From: Lucifuga dentata
Lineage: Eukaryota; Chordata; Actinopteri; Ophidiiformes; Bythitidae
Direction: 5' to 3'
DNA length: 64,000 nucleotides
Assembly: GCA_014773175.1 (NCBI GenBank)
Contig: VXCM01001262.1
Span: 44,865 to 108,864 of the forward strand
Position numbers and translations under genes: made by a program. Each line of letters starts with the position of its first letter. Position 1 is the first letter of the stretch. Under the pieces are notes generated by a model. That model did no database searches, had not been told where the DNA came from, and saw only the letters and a program-made list of their open reading frames with translations. Shown here one piece after another: positions 24,129 through 36,000 of the stretch.

Positions 24129-25564
24129 TACATTAGGCTTTGTTCTGCCGTAACTTTGTGAATAACACATTATCCATCTAGTTTTGTCAGTGACCACCTC
24201 TCGGCCTTTTCTTATCTGTTTCTGAATTCAGAATCTGACCCTGGTAAACTTCCTGTCTTCCCTGCAGTACATTTCAGTGTCAACCCTCCTCAGCTCAGAG
24301 TAAATTACTTCCTCCCTATGTGGTACACAGCAGTTTCTTACACAAACTGCTACCAACTCTCCCCAACTGGGAAATGGTTTCTACTTATGATGTTGTTCTG
24401 CCTGTGATGTCCACCTCTTACAGATGACTGCTGATTGAGATTGTGAGCCAAATTATATTCAATAAATTTGATTGTGGATGTTTACCTGAATCTGACTTGA
24501 GGAAACCATACAATATCAAATAAATTGCATTGAAGAATCTTTTTTTCTTTACTGCAAACTATGGCCTGGATCACAATGCAACCAATTCACATGCATGCAT
24601 ATAAACATATCTTTCATGCATGAATACACCCATGTCTTTCAGTTACTTACAGAACTACAGAATCTCAGGGCTAAAATGAAATGCCCCAACATAGTCAAGG
24701 ACATGTTATATAGAATTATGTTGCAGCCGTCTTCCAGTTATATGAAAGCAAAAGAGAGTAACAGGTACAGATGATGCAAAGCTGACCCTCATATAACTAG
24801 AGAGAGAGAGAGAGAGAGAGACCATGGAAGTGTGTTTCTCTCTCCNCCCCCCCCCCCCATTGTGTGTGTATGTAGCTGCAGTCTTCTTGACAATGATCAG
24901 CCATGACAGGGAAAGTGTTTGTGGCTTACTGCCAGGAGTATCATTCCCTCCCACAAACACAAACACACACACACACACACACACACACTTGAATTTAGCA
25001 GTTTGGTAACATAGATCCAGAATGTATTCAAGTAAAGAGAGCTTAACAGGGAGCTTGATGTGTTTGAGATCAAGGAGAAACCAAAATGTTTTTGCTCTCT
25101 AAATTTTCTGCTGCAAATATGAAAGTTTTAGCTATTTTAAAGCCACAAAGAAGACCAGGACAAAGGGTAAAATATTTACTTAACTTACTCAGACTCATAC
25201 CTGTGATCTTACACCTCTCATGCAAAGCAGAATAAGCTTAAAAATCCACAGGAAAAGAAAAACTGAACGGCAATGCCTTCTCCAGGCAGCCTCAAACCCA
25301 TGTCTTTATATCCAGCACATGTACTGTACCTGCATACTTAAAGAGACATTCATTGCATGAAACATGATCAGATATGTAACAGATTTGAGCCTCCCCCATT
25401 AGACTGCCACTGGGAAATTTGAACCATGAGGACCTTGTGAGCAGGAGTCCTCTCCTCTGATTGTCAGGTCATAACCACCAGCACTGTGCTGTCATGTCCA
25501 TGTACCTATATGGAGAATGCATGTTAATGAAATATATAAATGCTTGCAGGAGGTATTACAAACT

Positions 25565-25598
<34 letters not shown>

Positions 25599-27739
25599 TT
25601 ATGTTGTAAAAATTGATGTAGCTTGTCAATGGAACCAGGCAAAAACATGAACTACCTAACAACCCACCTGCAGAAATGCAATCACATTGCAGGCAGAATC
25701 CAGATGAGAACACGTTTTAATGTAAGGTGTAAAAGGGGCCTTAGTAATTTTGAGCTGGGCAGGTAGAGTATAGGTGGCTTATCAGAGGTTGTTTGCTGGA
25801 AAGACCTGCCAACAATTTATTATCAGAGGGAACTGTTCACAGGCAATCATACAGTTTATTTGTGAGTGGAAAACAAAAGCAAAGATCTGAAAGAGGCTTA
25901 AATCTCCACAGAACTGCAGTGTGACAATTCTCTGTGGGTTTATCAGCATGAGAGGCTCTTTCACATTACACAGATAATATGGAAACATTTAATATTAAAG
26001 TATTTATTAATGCAGTATAAACATCTTTTCATTAAGTGTCAAACATGTTAAAAGAACGGGGCATTTAAATAAAGTTGGTTTTGTCCTGTGATTTCTTTTC
26101 TATTTTTTTGTACTTAAACATGCATATGTTGTTGAACTTATAAAAATAAATGTGAAAAGTAACTAAAAACTGTTTCACTGTATTTTTTGTTTGTTTGTTT
26201 GTTTTTTTGTTTTTTTCACACATAAAACTCATTAGCACTGCACAATACATCGCTGGGCAAGGGAACTTAGAGGTGTCAGTGTGCCCTGCTCTTCTCCAGA
26301 GCACTAAATTGTGCATTTATGCTTCACGACATCACCAGAGAAACCGTGTTCACACATTTCATTGCTCATGTGGTTTTCAAACAATAGCATGATGAAGATG
26401 ATCTCGACTGGAGAAAGAGGTTGGAATCAATAATTGTGGCAATTTAGTTTAGCATTGTGAGAAAAAGCTCATCTGAAAATGTGGCTAAATCAAGAACTAA
26501 ATGAATGGTCAAGAGGTCTTGGCAGAGCTGCTGGAAGCTGACTGATGGCCTGATGGCTGCAGGGCCAGAAGCTGAATTTGAAGAGGATGATAACAGTTTG
26601 TCTTCTTCATCTAAATGTGACCCAGAGCTCAAGGACGTGCAGACACCTGCTCACTGTGTCATGACAACCTAACACAAAAAGTCAACAGGCATATCTGATA
26701 CACAAAACAGATAGGCGAGGCAAACCTGGCATGAGACAGCAGCCCTACACATCGGGCAGAAATGAAAATTACAGCTTCTTTGTCTGTGTGACTTCAACAT
26801 GTTGACACGCATCAGGGACCGCACTGTTTCCAAGGTGCTTAGCATTCATCAGCATGCGATTTTGGGAGGCATAAGGCTTTATGTGGAGTCTGTGCATAAT
26901 CGTGCTTTCTGCCACACAAACATAAAGTACGATAAACAAATAATTCTTGTTGTAATCACAGAAACTGGTAAACTGTCACTCCATCTTTATGTCTATCCTT
27001 TCAGCTGCAGCTTTCCCTCCCTCTCTCATCTATTTTATCGATTAACTGCAATAAAGCAAAGCAACTCTATGCACTGCTTGTTGGTGCCATGCCAATATCA
27101 TAATTTTTAGGTGTGAACTGTTTTTCTGTGGGTATGTTTGTATATGTGTGACAGAGAGAGGGACTGGGAGAGGAGCAGAAAAGAGCGTTGGAGTGCAAGA
27201 GAAGATGAGAGGGCATGAGCCTTGCAAATTGTCAATGTGAGTATGTCTGGCAGTCTGGGTGAAGCTGCAAAATCATTTAAAGTGGGAAAGAAATGCAGGT
27301 ATGCTTTCTCGTGATTCCGATCAGAGTCAGATTTCCCTGTCAGGAAAATGTCCCCACCCCGCCACATTGCAATTTCACAGTGATTGGAGAGAGAGAGAGA
27401 GATAGAACAAGGGAGGAGAGGGAGTAAGAGATGGAGAAATGTAGAGAAAGAGCAGAACAGGATAGATAAGGAGAAAGAGAAGGAAAGAAAAGTGAAAAGA
27501 GTATATATACTCTGTTTATTTTTGCCAGGAAGAAGAATGATGCTGTCAGATGAGGCATTTCCAAATAATCAACTTTCCAGGAATTAGAAGGAGTTAAAAA
27601 TCAAATTTTTTTCATCGACTCCTATTGTCACAAACTAATACCCATTCATTTCTTCACCCACACTCTCTACACATCACCTGAAGTGCAGAATAGATAGATA
27701 GATAGATGATAAATAGATGATGAATGATAGAATAGATAG

Positions 27740-27840
27740 ATGATAAATCATCAGTCCCAATCCAACTGACTTTAAAAAAGAACTGCAGCACATGCAGGCG
27801 TACATACGAACATGCAAACTTCACAGGAGACAGGAGGAGT
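27740..27840 (+). repeat. Local duplication, copy A
   Basis: ATGATAAATCATCAGTCCCA through CTGCAGCACATGCAGGCGTA to CACAGGAGACAGGAGGAGT; recurs 1.54 kb downstream. Confidence 0.75.
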
Positions 27841-29279
27841 ACAGGAGCATGAGGACAGCAGAATGGCATGAAAGTACACAAGCTGTCCTCGGATGAGATA
27901 ATCAGGGATAAATTCACCATGTTATTCATCTCCACTGCTGAAGCATCCACTGGTACAAAACCAAGTCCCTACAAGCTCCAGCCGTGCTGCTGTGTGGCTG
28001 AGCCTCACCCTGATTTCCCTGCAGAGGGAATTTAGCAATGAGCAAATTTCCCTGCAGAGCATTACTTGACATTGCTGCTAATATTCTTGAACAATAAGCC
28101 AGATAAGACTATTAAGAAAAGTCATTTTCCACTTGAGGCAAAAGCACTCTTCAAATTTACAGAATGTGTTCTGAACATCTTTTGTGTTTAGAGTTTTTGA
28201 AAAAATAAACATCTTGATTAATTTATGATTATTACTGGCAGTTTTATCTGAGTGAAAAGGCTGAATGTGGATTAATATGCAGAGTGAGGATGAATCTCAT
28301 CTATTTACATAATGAAAATATGGTAATAGTCTAGGACATTAACTTCAATCGCTGCAGCAAAATTTTGATCGAATAAGTCATTGTTCATCTGATGGGCTTC
28401 CTCTGTTCAAACTAGTGTGGGGGAGGTACCAGTACTGTCATGCCCATGAGCCGGCCATGCCCGTAATTGGTGCCGATCCACCCACTGGTCAATTGAAGAC
28501 ATAATGGAAGAGGGGGTCCTGGTCCAGGTGTGGTGGAGGCAGGTGGCTTGGGGAAACACTGTGGGAGCTGATATTAGAGCAGTATTGTAAATCGCAAATT
28601 AAGTGCATTTTAACAGTATAAAGATCTGTCCCAGACTGGGCGTGGCTGTCTCATCAGATGAATGGCAGTGGACTGTCCTGCAAAATAAATAAATAAATAA
28701 ATAAAATAAAAATAAAAAATAAATTTAAAAAAAATACAGACCATAGAGCTACAATAACCTTAACAGCAACTTTACTCTTCTTGATCTTTCTCTTTAATAC
28801 TCCCTCTTCCTTCCTCTCAGCTCCCCCTCCCTCCTCTGACTTCATCCCTCTGCTTACCATCATCTCTGTCTCCGCCTTTGTTCTGTGATCACTTTGACTT
28901 TATGTCATCTATTTGACTTTATTTGCAGCGAGCAAAAGTTGCATGAATATAGCTGAGGACGCGGTAGAGAATTATTTGGCTGATTTTATACTGGATTTGC
29001 TACCAATGAGAGATGAAAGCCTAGTCAGAGGTTAGACAGGAGTGATGATCAGCCAATGTGAGAGGTTAACTGCTTCAATCTTCATCACCCTGATCAATGT
29101 GCAGTAACGTACGTGAAACCTTATCCTTGCCTAATTCTGCAGTGTGAGGGGATGAGCGGTGCTGGGTATCAAAATTTAATATATTTTTGGTACTGACTGA
29201 AATGCTTCAATACCACTGAGTATTAAAAAAAATGCAAAGTCATTTGAGTCCAAGATTCAAAACCAGAGCAGAATGACAG

Positions 29280-29370
29280 ATGATAAATCATGAATCCTAA
29301 TTCAACTGACTTTAAGAAAACTGCAGCACCTGCAGGCGTACATGCAAACTTCACAGGAGACAGGAAGAGT
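29280..29370 (+). repeat. Local duplication, copy B
   Basis: Same segment with small indels (CTGCAGCACCTGCAGGCGTA, CACAGGAGACAGGAAGAGT). Direct orientation relative to 27740-27840. Confidence 0.75.
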
Positions 29371-31574
29371 AATTTTCATTTTGTAAAATTGGATTTTTAA
29401 AGCTGAATGAAAGGGGTTTTTTTTTGTTTGTTTTTTTTTTGTCATTTTAAATTTGTATATGACTTGTAACTTAAGAATTAAAATGGAGGAAGTACCAAAA
29501 AATATCAATAAGGAATCAATATCAAAGGGCAAGTGAAATCCAGCTGTCAGATGATGTGTTTTAATGTTTCCCTCGCTTTAATTATCCCACCTTTCTCCCT
29601 CTATCTCACATTCTCTCCTCGCCTTTTCTGCTTCCCCCCCCCCCCNACACACACACACACACACACTTTTATTCACCATCTTGCTTTCCTCTCCTTTCTT
29701 TCTCTCCCTCCTTCCATTTCTTCTGGTTTTCCTGCCACTGATGGAAAATAAAGAAATGATCATCTGTGCTCAAATGGCGAAACAAGCTTGCAGGATAACA
29801 TCTTTCTCTCTTCAGCTTTCTCACCCTGCTTCTCCTCCTCTCTCACTTCTTCCTTTATTAGTTTCTCTTTCCCTCTTCCCTCCTGTCTCTCAACCCCCAC
29901 AGCACATCCCTCTCTCCTCCTCCCTTGTTTAGGTGAAAATCAGTAGTAATCATTTTCATCATCAGAATAATTGTCAGCATTTACCATCACAAAGCAAATT
30001 GCAACAGTAAAAACATCTATAAGCGTGTATGTGTGTATTTGTGTGTGTACATGTATGTGTGCGTAAAAGCAATATTTTAAAATGTGGCTGTGTCAGTGTA
30101 CACCCACAAAATGTCTCTTCTCCTAGTTTATCTCATTGTTTGAACAGCATGGCTTTAATTAGGACAGGTCTGTGTGTGTATGTGTTCAACTTCGTGCATG
30201 TGCATGAAAGTGAGTAATATCATCTGAGTGTGTGTGTGCATGTTACCATAGTGCCCCCGTGTGGAGGGCTACAGAAGAGCATCAACTCTAGTCTGGTTAA
30301 CATCCTCACAAACACACGTGCATGCACACACACACTTATACATACCATCACACACATACACACACACACACACATACACACACTCCAATGACATGGTGTT
30401 ATATTTGGAAACACAATTTCATGCTATCAGTAATGGCTAGCTATTCCATTTAGATAGGAGCCATCAATGTGTGTATGTGTGTGCGCATGGATCAGTTTGT
30501 GATAGTGTGTGTGTGTTTCAGAGAGATGACTCTTCTTCTGAGTTTACAGAAATTAAATGTTAGTTGTCATGGTAACATTTGGGTTCTTGGTAATTATGTT
30601 GATTAAAAATGTGAAAATTAATTAAAAAGTCAGGGAAATGATCTCACGGCAGATGATCAACAAAACATCAAAATGATTCAGATCTCAGTCTCTCTCTAAT
30701 ACACACATCTCATCCTCTTCTTGTTTTCCTCTGCTGCACTTCAGAAGACACCGAATGATTTGTATTCATCTCTTTTTCTCACACATATACACAAAATTAT
30801 TGTTGACATGATAAGACTTGTCTTACATGTATAAAAAAGATGACAACAGCAGCAACAGTGATATAACTTATGCACACACACGAACACTTTCCTTTCTCGT
30901 ACTTCTTTCAACTCATTCTACACTTGTTAATTAGCATCAGACATGTCACATTTCCACCGCAGACATACATCACCCACACTAACACAAGACAATAACAATC
31001 CCACATCCTCTCTTTTAGTCTCTCCATTACTCCAGCTCTCTCACTTCCACAATCCCTCTCTTTGTCTCTGTCTCTTTTCTGACAGGATGAATAAACAGGC
31101 TCAGCAAAGTGTAATCTCTTTCTTTTATTAGCAACAGCAAACACAGAAACAATGAATTTACCCTCCTCCCTCGCTCCTCTTCTCTCATCAGCTTTAATGA
31201 ACCACAAATCTCATCAGCCATCTTTTCATCAGCTCTGCCATCACTACTTCCTGTGCTTGTGCATGAGGCTTTGAACCTGCCTCCTTATGGCCTGTCTGTT
31301 TCTCCTATTGGCTGATGACAAGCGAGATTGTACATAATTGGCAATTGGGTGTAAAATTGAACGCAGAATATTCATAATATATCTTCGTGCTAATAATCAG
31401 TGGATGATAAGCGACAGTTTTCAGTGGCAGCAGGGTGAGTGTGACAGTCCTGCTCTGTGATGATGCTGTGACAGCTGCTCTTCATCTTCAGAATCTCATC
31501 GTGGTGATGTTATGGAGGACAGTGTTAATGCTTCAAGTGTTGGCAGCATTACAAGGGATGCTCAGTCTCTCTAC

Positions 31575-31780
31575 ACCAGTGGAGTAGAGGGTCTCAATCC
31601 TGATCAACAAGTAGCACAGAATTGCATAAGTCCATCTCTCCCTGTTCTACCCACTTCTGACTGGCTAAATCAGGCGTGCTTAGCCAATCAAGATCTGAGT
31701 GGCACAAACTTTAGCTAATCAAGTGTGAGTAGAGAAGGAAAAATGCTAAATAGGCAGTGTTAAGAACCACTACTGTAGAG
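31575..31780 (+). repeat. Dispersed repeat with CCAATCAAGATCTG core, copy 2
   Basis: Contains GTCTCAATCCTGATC, CTGGCTAAATCAGGCGTGCT, TAGCCAATCAAGATCTG and GTTAAGAACCACTACTG. It shares order and words with 4693-4800 and with the centre of the twin tRNA-Lys element. The ends look loosely inverted. Confidence 0.5.
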
Positions 31781-32415
31781 TACAGAATGTTAATGTCTTA
31801 TTGTAATCCTCCATGTATAAAACTCCATGATCCTGAGACCAAATCAAACCACAGATCAGATGCAGAGCCACTGCCCCCTATAGGCAGAAAGAAAGCTATG
31901 CACATCTCTCTCCTCTGCAGGGCCTGTCTTAGTTTGGTCTCAGAGGGTGAAGTGTGTGTGAATGTGTGTGTAAGAGGGGGACATTAATAAATTGATTTCT
32001 GCTGCAATCCATCAAAATTGTAGATGCCACTGAAAAATGCAACAGATTTTTTTTTTTTTTTTTTTNTTTTTTTTTTTTTTTTTTTGCAGGATCTAGTGAC
32101 CAGACCAAAACAAACCTTTTGTTCCTAAAGCTCCAAAGTGTTGATAGCAGTTGGCTGAATGTAACACGTTTCTGGACAGTGAATGTGGCTCTCATGCAGT
32201 AAGCGTTCTAAGCAGACATCTCCATGGGTGGTGGAAATTAAGTATAGTGTATGTGTTTAATCATCTGCTTTTAAAATGACCCCTATTTTAGATATACAGT
32301 ATATCCACTGCTTTTATTTTATGTGAATTTTTTTTTGTTTATACATTTGTACACATGGCTGTGTTGCAATTAAGAGCCTATGCACTAAATAATTCTGTTT
32401 TCATTCCATTCAGAT

Positions 32416-32550
32416 TTTATTTGTTTTATAAATTTTGTTTAATTCCAGATTAGATACCATTCAGTGATCAACATGAATGAATATGTGCATTTATTTTTTC
32501 CATTTTTTCATACACACACATTTTTAAAATTCATATGTATGACATTTATT
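32416..32550 (-). terminator. Candidate myom2 polyadenylation signals
   Basis: AATAAA hexamers on the minus strand at 32545-32550, 32490-32495 and 32416-32421, 200-330 bp past the stop codon. AT-rich sequence makes chance hexamers likely, so the true 3' end is unresolved. Confidence 0.3.
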
Positions 32551-32749
32551 ATTGTTTTAGTTATCAGGCCTTTCCTGACCCCCCTGTAATTCAACACAAA
32601 TCAGTTACATCCAATTCAATACAAATTTAGTGGTGTATTATTTGTCACAGTATAAGACTTGAGTAAAGGCTTCTAATCAAATTATATGTGATCCATACAT
32701 GCATCATTGGTTAAGTGTTTGCCTCCCTCCTTTATGTCTGTCCTAGTTC

Positions 32750-33024
32750 TTACTTCCTCCTACTAGGGGTGGGACTCTTCACACCTTTACCAACTGCCTT
32801 GGTAGGGGTGGGGCTATGAGCAGAGGGGGCGGGGCTAGGAGGAGGAGGNCTTTACCAACTGCCTTGGTAGGGGTGGGGCTATGAGCAGAGGGGGCGGGGC
32901 TAGGAGGAGGAGGTTGGGTTTTAGGCTGAGGGATCTCAATGGGCAGTTTGGGAGGGATGATAGTTTTAGGGGTCAGAGTTGGTTTTGCCTCAGGAATTTT
33001 CTCTCCATGACGGTAAACACTGAC
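32750..33024 (-). CDS. myom2: myom2 exon 38 (C-terminal tail, stop; contains assembly duplication)
   Basis: Starts VSVYRHGEKIPEAKP, a MYOM2 C-terminal signature. It continues as a proline-rich tail (IPPKLPIEIPQPKTQPPPP, several S/T-P pairs) and ends ...SPTPSRRK before TAA at 32750-32752. A perfect 64-bp duplication (32785-32848 and 32850-32913) around the N at 32849 adds 65 nt and shifts the frame. With one copy ignored, the frame stays open to the stop (210 nt including stop). The tail is longer than the roughly 30-residue human one. Confidence 0.85.
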
Positions 33025-36000
33025 CTGGAGAGTGAGGAAAAAATAGAAAATAATGTCAATAGACTCAGCATGTTTCACATTTATATTTATTGTACTGTAT
33101 GTGTCATAATAAAAAGGACTACAAATGGAGTTTATATACTTCTGCTTTATCAGGTCACTAACAGATCTGACTCACATTCAAGTGTAATTACAATATCTGA
33201 CAGACAACATTTGTGCCACAGATGGTCAGAAAAATCTGTTTTTATGTGCTTGACTAATCTGTCTCTTTCGGGCACACAGCAGTGATACTCACCACTATAT
33301 CCACAGACTCTCCTCCATATTTGTTCTGGACGATCATGGTATATCTGCCAGAATCTTCCATGGAAACACCTTTGATCGTCAGACTGGCAAACTTTCCCTG
33401 GTCCAGGGAGACCACATACTAAAGTTTGAGATAAAAGGTTAAAAATGTGAGAGAGGCACAGGGAGTTCAGGATAAGTTAACATCCAAATGCCTGTTTTAC
33501 TGTAAATATTGATCTATGTTTCACTCAAAGCAACAGCATGAGCTATGACTGAAAAGATGCTAGATAGAACATGCTTGGTGGACACTAGGACTGATCTATT
33601 CTATATCCTACTGAATCCTGTTATCTTCAAATGATGGACATAAATGGGTCTGAAACTAATTCTAAAATACCAAAATATCACAAAATTACATAACATAATT
33701 AGATGAAAATATAAAGAAAAAAGTATCTTAGAGTTTGAGAAATTGAAATCTCTATTAATATAAAGCATAAAAAGACCTGATAATGGTTTCATATTTGCAA
33801 TTTTAAAATGCCTTTTTGATATTATATGGACTTGCAACATCAACATCATCGGGTCAGTTTTGACCTAATCTGTATTTTGATTTTCTTTTGTTTGATGAAA
33901 GGTAAGTGTTACAGGAAAAACATATTATCAGGTAATTATTTGATTTTTGGCAATAGCAAAAGTAAATGGGGCACAAAAATCTATCTCTGGTATCATCACC
34001 TGTACATACCACCCAGTCAGTCCATATTTACTCACCTCTTTCTCTATTTGTGTATCTCTATTTCTGCTTTAAGTTCCTGTGCAATATTCTCTGGATCTGT
34101 CTTTGTTTTTGTTTTGTTTTTTTTCTGTTAGTATATTCAGTAGCTTCTGTGGCAACTAGGTAAGGGAGAGGCACTCCTGAGATTTGTAAAGCAGATCGCA
34201 GAGGATGTCAGTTATTGTTTTAGACAGATTATTCGCAGGTGAGGGGATGAATAAAAGAAGGGGGCAAATTTGATCATGAATGCCTCCTGGACTAGGATCT
34301 TCAAACAAGGTTCTGAGCTGCCAGGCACTGATGCTGTTAAAAGAGCCAATACTGATCTGACTGGCAAGAGGCTGTTGACTTATACTGGGCGGGAAGTAGG
34401 TCAGTGAGGTATGAGAGGCAAATTTGTTCCATTAAAAAAATCCAGGAGAACCTGTGAGTGACAGAGCTGAAAATACTGACCTCACCTACAGTATATACAA
34501 TCCTTCCAATGAGTGTTTAAGGCAGCTTCCAGACTACATAACTTCAGAAATCCCCAAATCACTGAACTCAAGTTACATAACAATCTTTAATGTAATTTCA
34601 TGTCATTGATGATATTGTACACACGTTACACAACTAAGCAAAGACAAGGTGCACAAATAACAAGATCTGCCACTTGCAAAGAGATGATCATCTGAAATCA
34701 ATTGAAAGAGAATTGAAAACGTGGAACCATATGCGAGAAGTCAATCACACAAGAAGTCACTGGGAAACGAGCAGGAGCTGCTTGCCCCAAGTAATGTGTG
34801 CAATATGTGCACTATTTTGTGCAAAAAAAAAAAAAAAAGNAAAAAAAAAAAAAAAAAGAAGAAGAAAAAGAGGTGGAAAGCAGAATGTGGAGGAGTTGTG
34901 TTGTTTTTGCCACTGCCTCTTTATACACTCTCATTCCCCTTCTCAGGACTGGTTGTAGATCTCAAACTAAAAGAGCATCTTAGATTTTACGCAGATAATT
35001 TCAAACATGCTTAGACATGTAGAGTTGACTGGAACGGCTCCAAGACTCAGTCAGGACACATAAGACACATGACACTCATGAGCAGCGATATGGTTCTGAT
35101 CTGGGATCTGGCACTGATCTTGAAGCTAAAAATTATGTAGTCCGCTGTGGTGCAAATGTCTTATATGTGGCTTCAAAATGTACAAACTTATGTGGCTATT
35201 AAAACTAATTTTGAAATGGAATAACAGCGACTAAAGCATTTACCTGATCATCAGGTTCAACCTCTGACCCGTTCTTCAACCATGACACCTGAGGTTTGGG
35301 GTCTCCACACACCGTACATGTCAGACTCAGGGTCTATAGGTGGTGCAAAGATGTCTTCTTAGACAAATATTTATGCATTTAGAGAGACAGAAATCCAACA
35401 GTGAAACACACTTAAGCATTACCTTCTTTTCCATAATGGTGACCACATCAGGCAGTCCTCCCACCACCTGACCACGGTCTGAAACAAACCATTGTTAACA
35501 TAATCAAATATTATTATTGCTTATTATATTGATGATGGATTTGGGGTACAGGATGAAGTTTCCTATAACAGAAACATGCAAGCTGCCTGCCTTAAAAAAA
35601 TTGTGGGATGAATGCTGATGACAGTCTTTAAAGACAGTTAATTTGGTTTGAAAATCAATCAAGGAAAAAAATTGTAACAGAATTAAAGAGGACAATTGAG
35701 AAAATGGAAGGATGCACTCACTCTTTTCAGCGTAGGCCTCAGCTCTGAAACAAAGAAAAAAACATTAGAAATATTTCTCTCACTCTCTCTCTCTCCAAAG
35801 TAAGCAAACAGCAAACCAACAGTATACCTATTGTGACTATTGTCACTGTTTTAACGCTGTCACGTGCAATATAACTATCAAGTATTATTAAATGTGACCC
35901 TGTATAATAAACAAGATAAAGCTAAAATCTTTCTTGTGTTTTACATATTTTTCTATAGGTATAGTATGGACATTGTACTGATACTGAGATATTGCGCTGT

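Larger units (their letters stand above)
23556..24178 (+). mobile_element. Fold-back element with a tRNA-Lys-like module in each arm
   Basis: About 236-bp arms (23570-23805 and 23927-24164) are inverted copies of each other with scattered differences, around a ~120-bp centre. From the outside in, each arm has a GTTATTCACAAAGTTAC block, a tRNA-Lys(CUU)-like module, TTTATCGACTTTCCCTCAGA, and GACACACAGCACTGCAT. The centre carries the TTAGCTAATCAGGTGT motif of the dispersed repeats at 4.7 and 31.6 kb. There is no coding capacity. Whether this is a twin SINE or a nonautonomous DNA transposon is unresolved. Confidence 0.75.
24480..32400. other. Intergenic between repeats and the myom2 3' end
   Basis: Microsatellites: GA 24801, CA 24961, poly-A 25566, GATA 27690, AATA 28683, C-run/CA at 29633-29667. 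There are pyrimidine-rich stretches at 29590-29930 and 28780-28870. No exon with both splice sites and a recognisable protein was found. Confidence 0.5.

Noticed and set aside
24195..24225. U2 snRNA-like start (CTCTCGGCCTTTT followed by CTTATCTGTTT)
   Set aside because: Resembles two short parts of U2 snRNA but lacks everything between and after them; too short to call a pseudogene.
27384..27587. Highly charged Glu/Arg/Lys frame
   Set aside because: Translation of a GA-rich simple-sequence tract.
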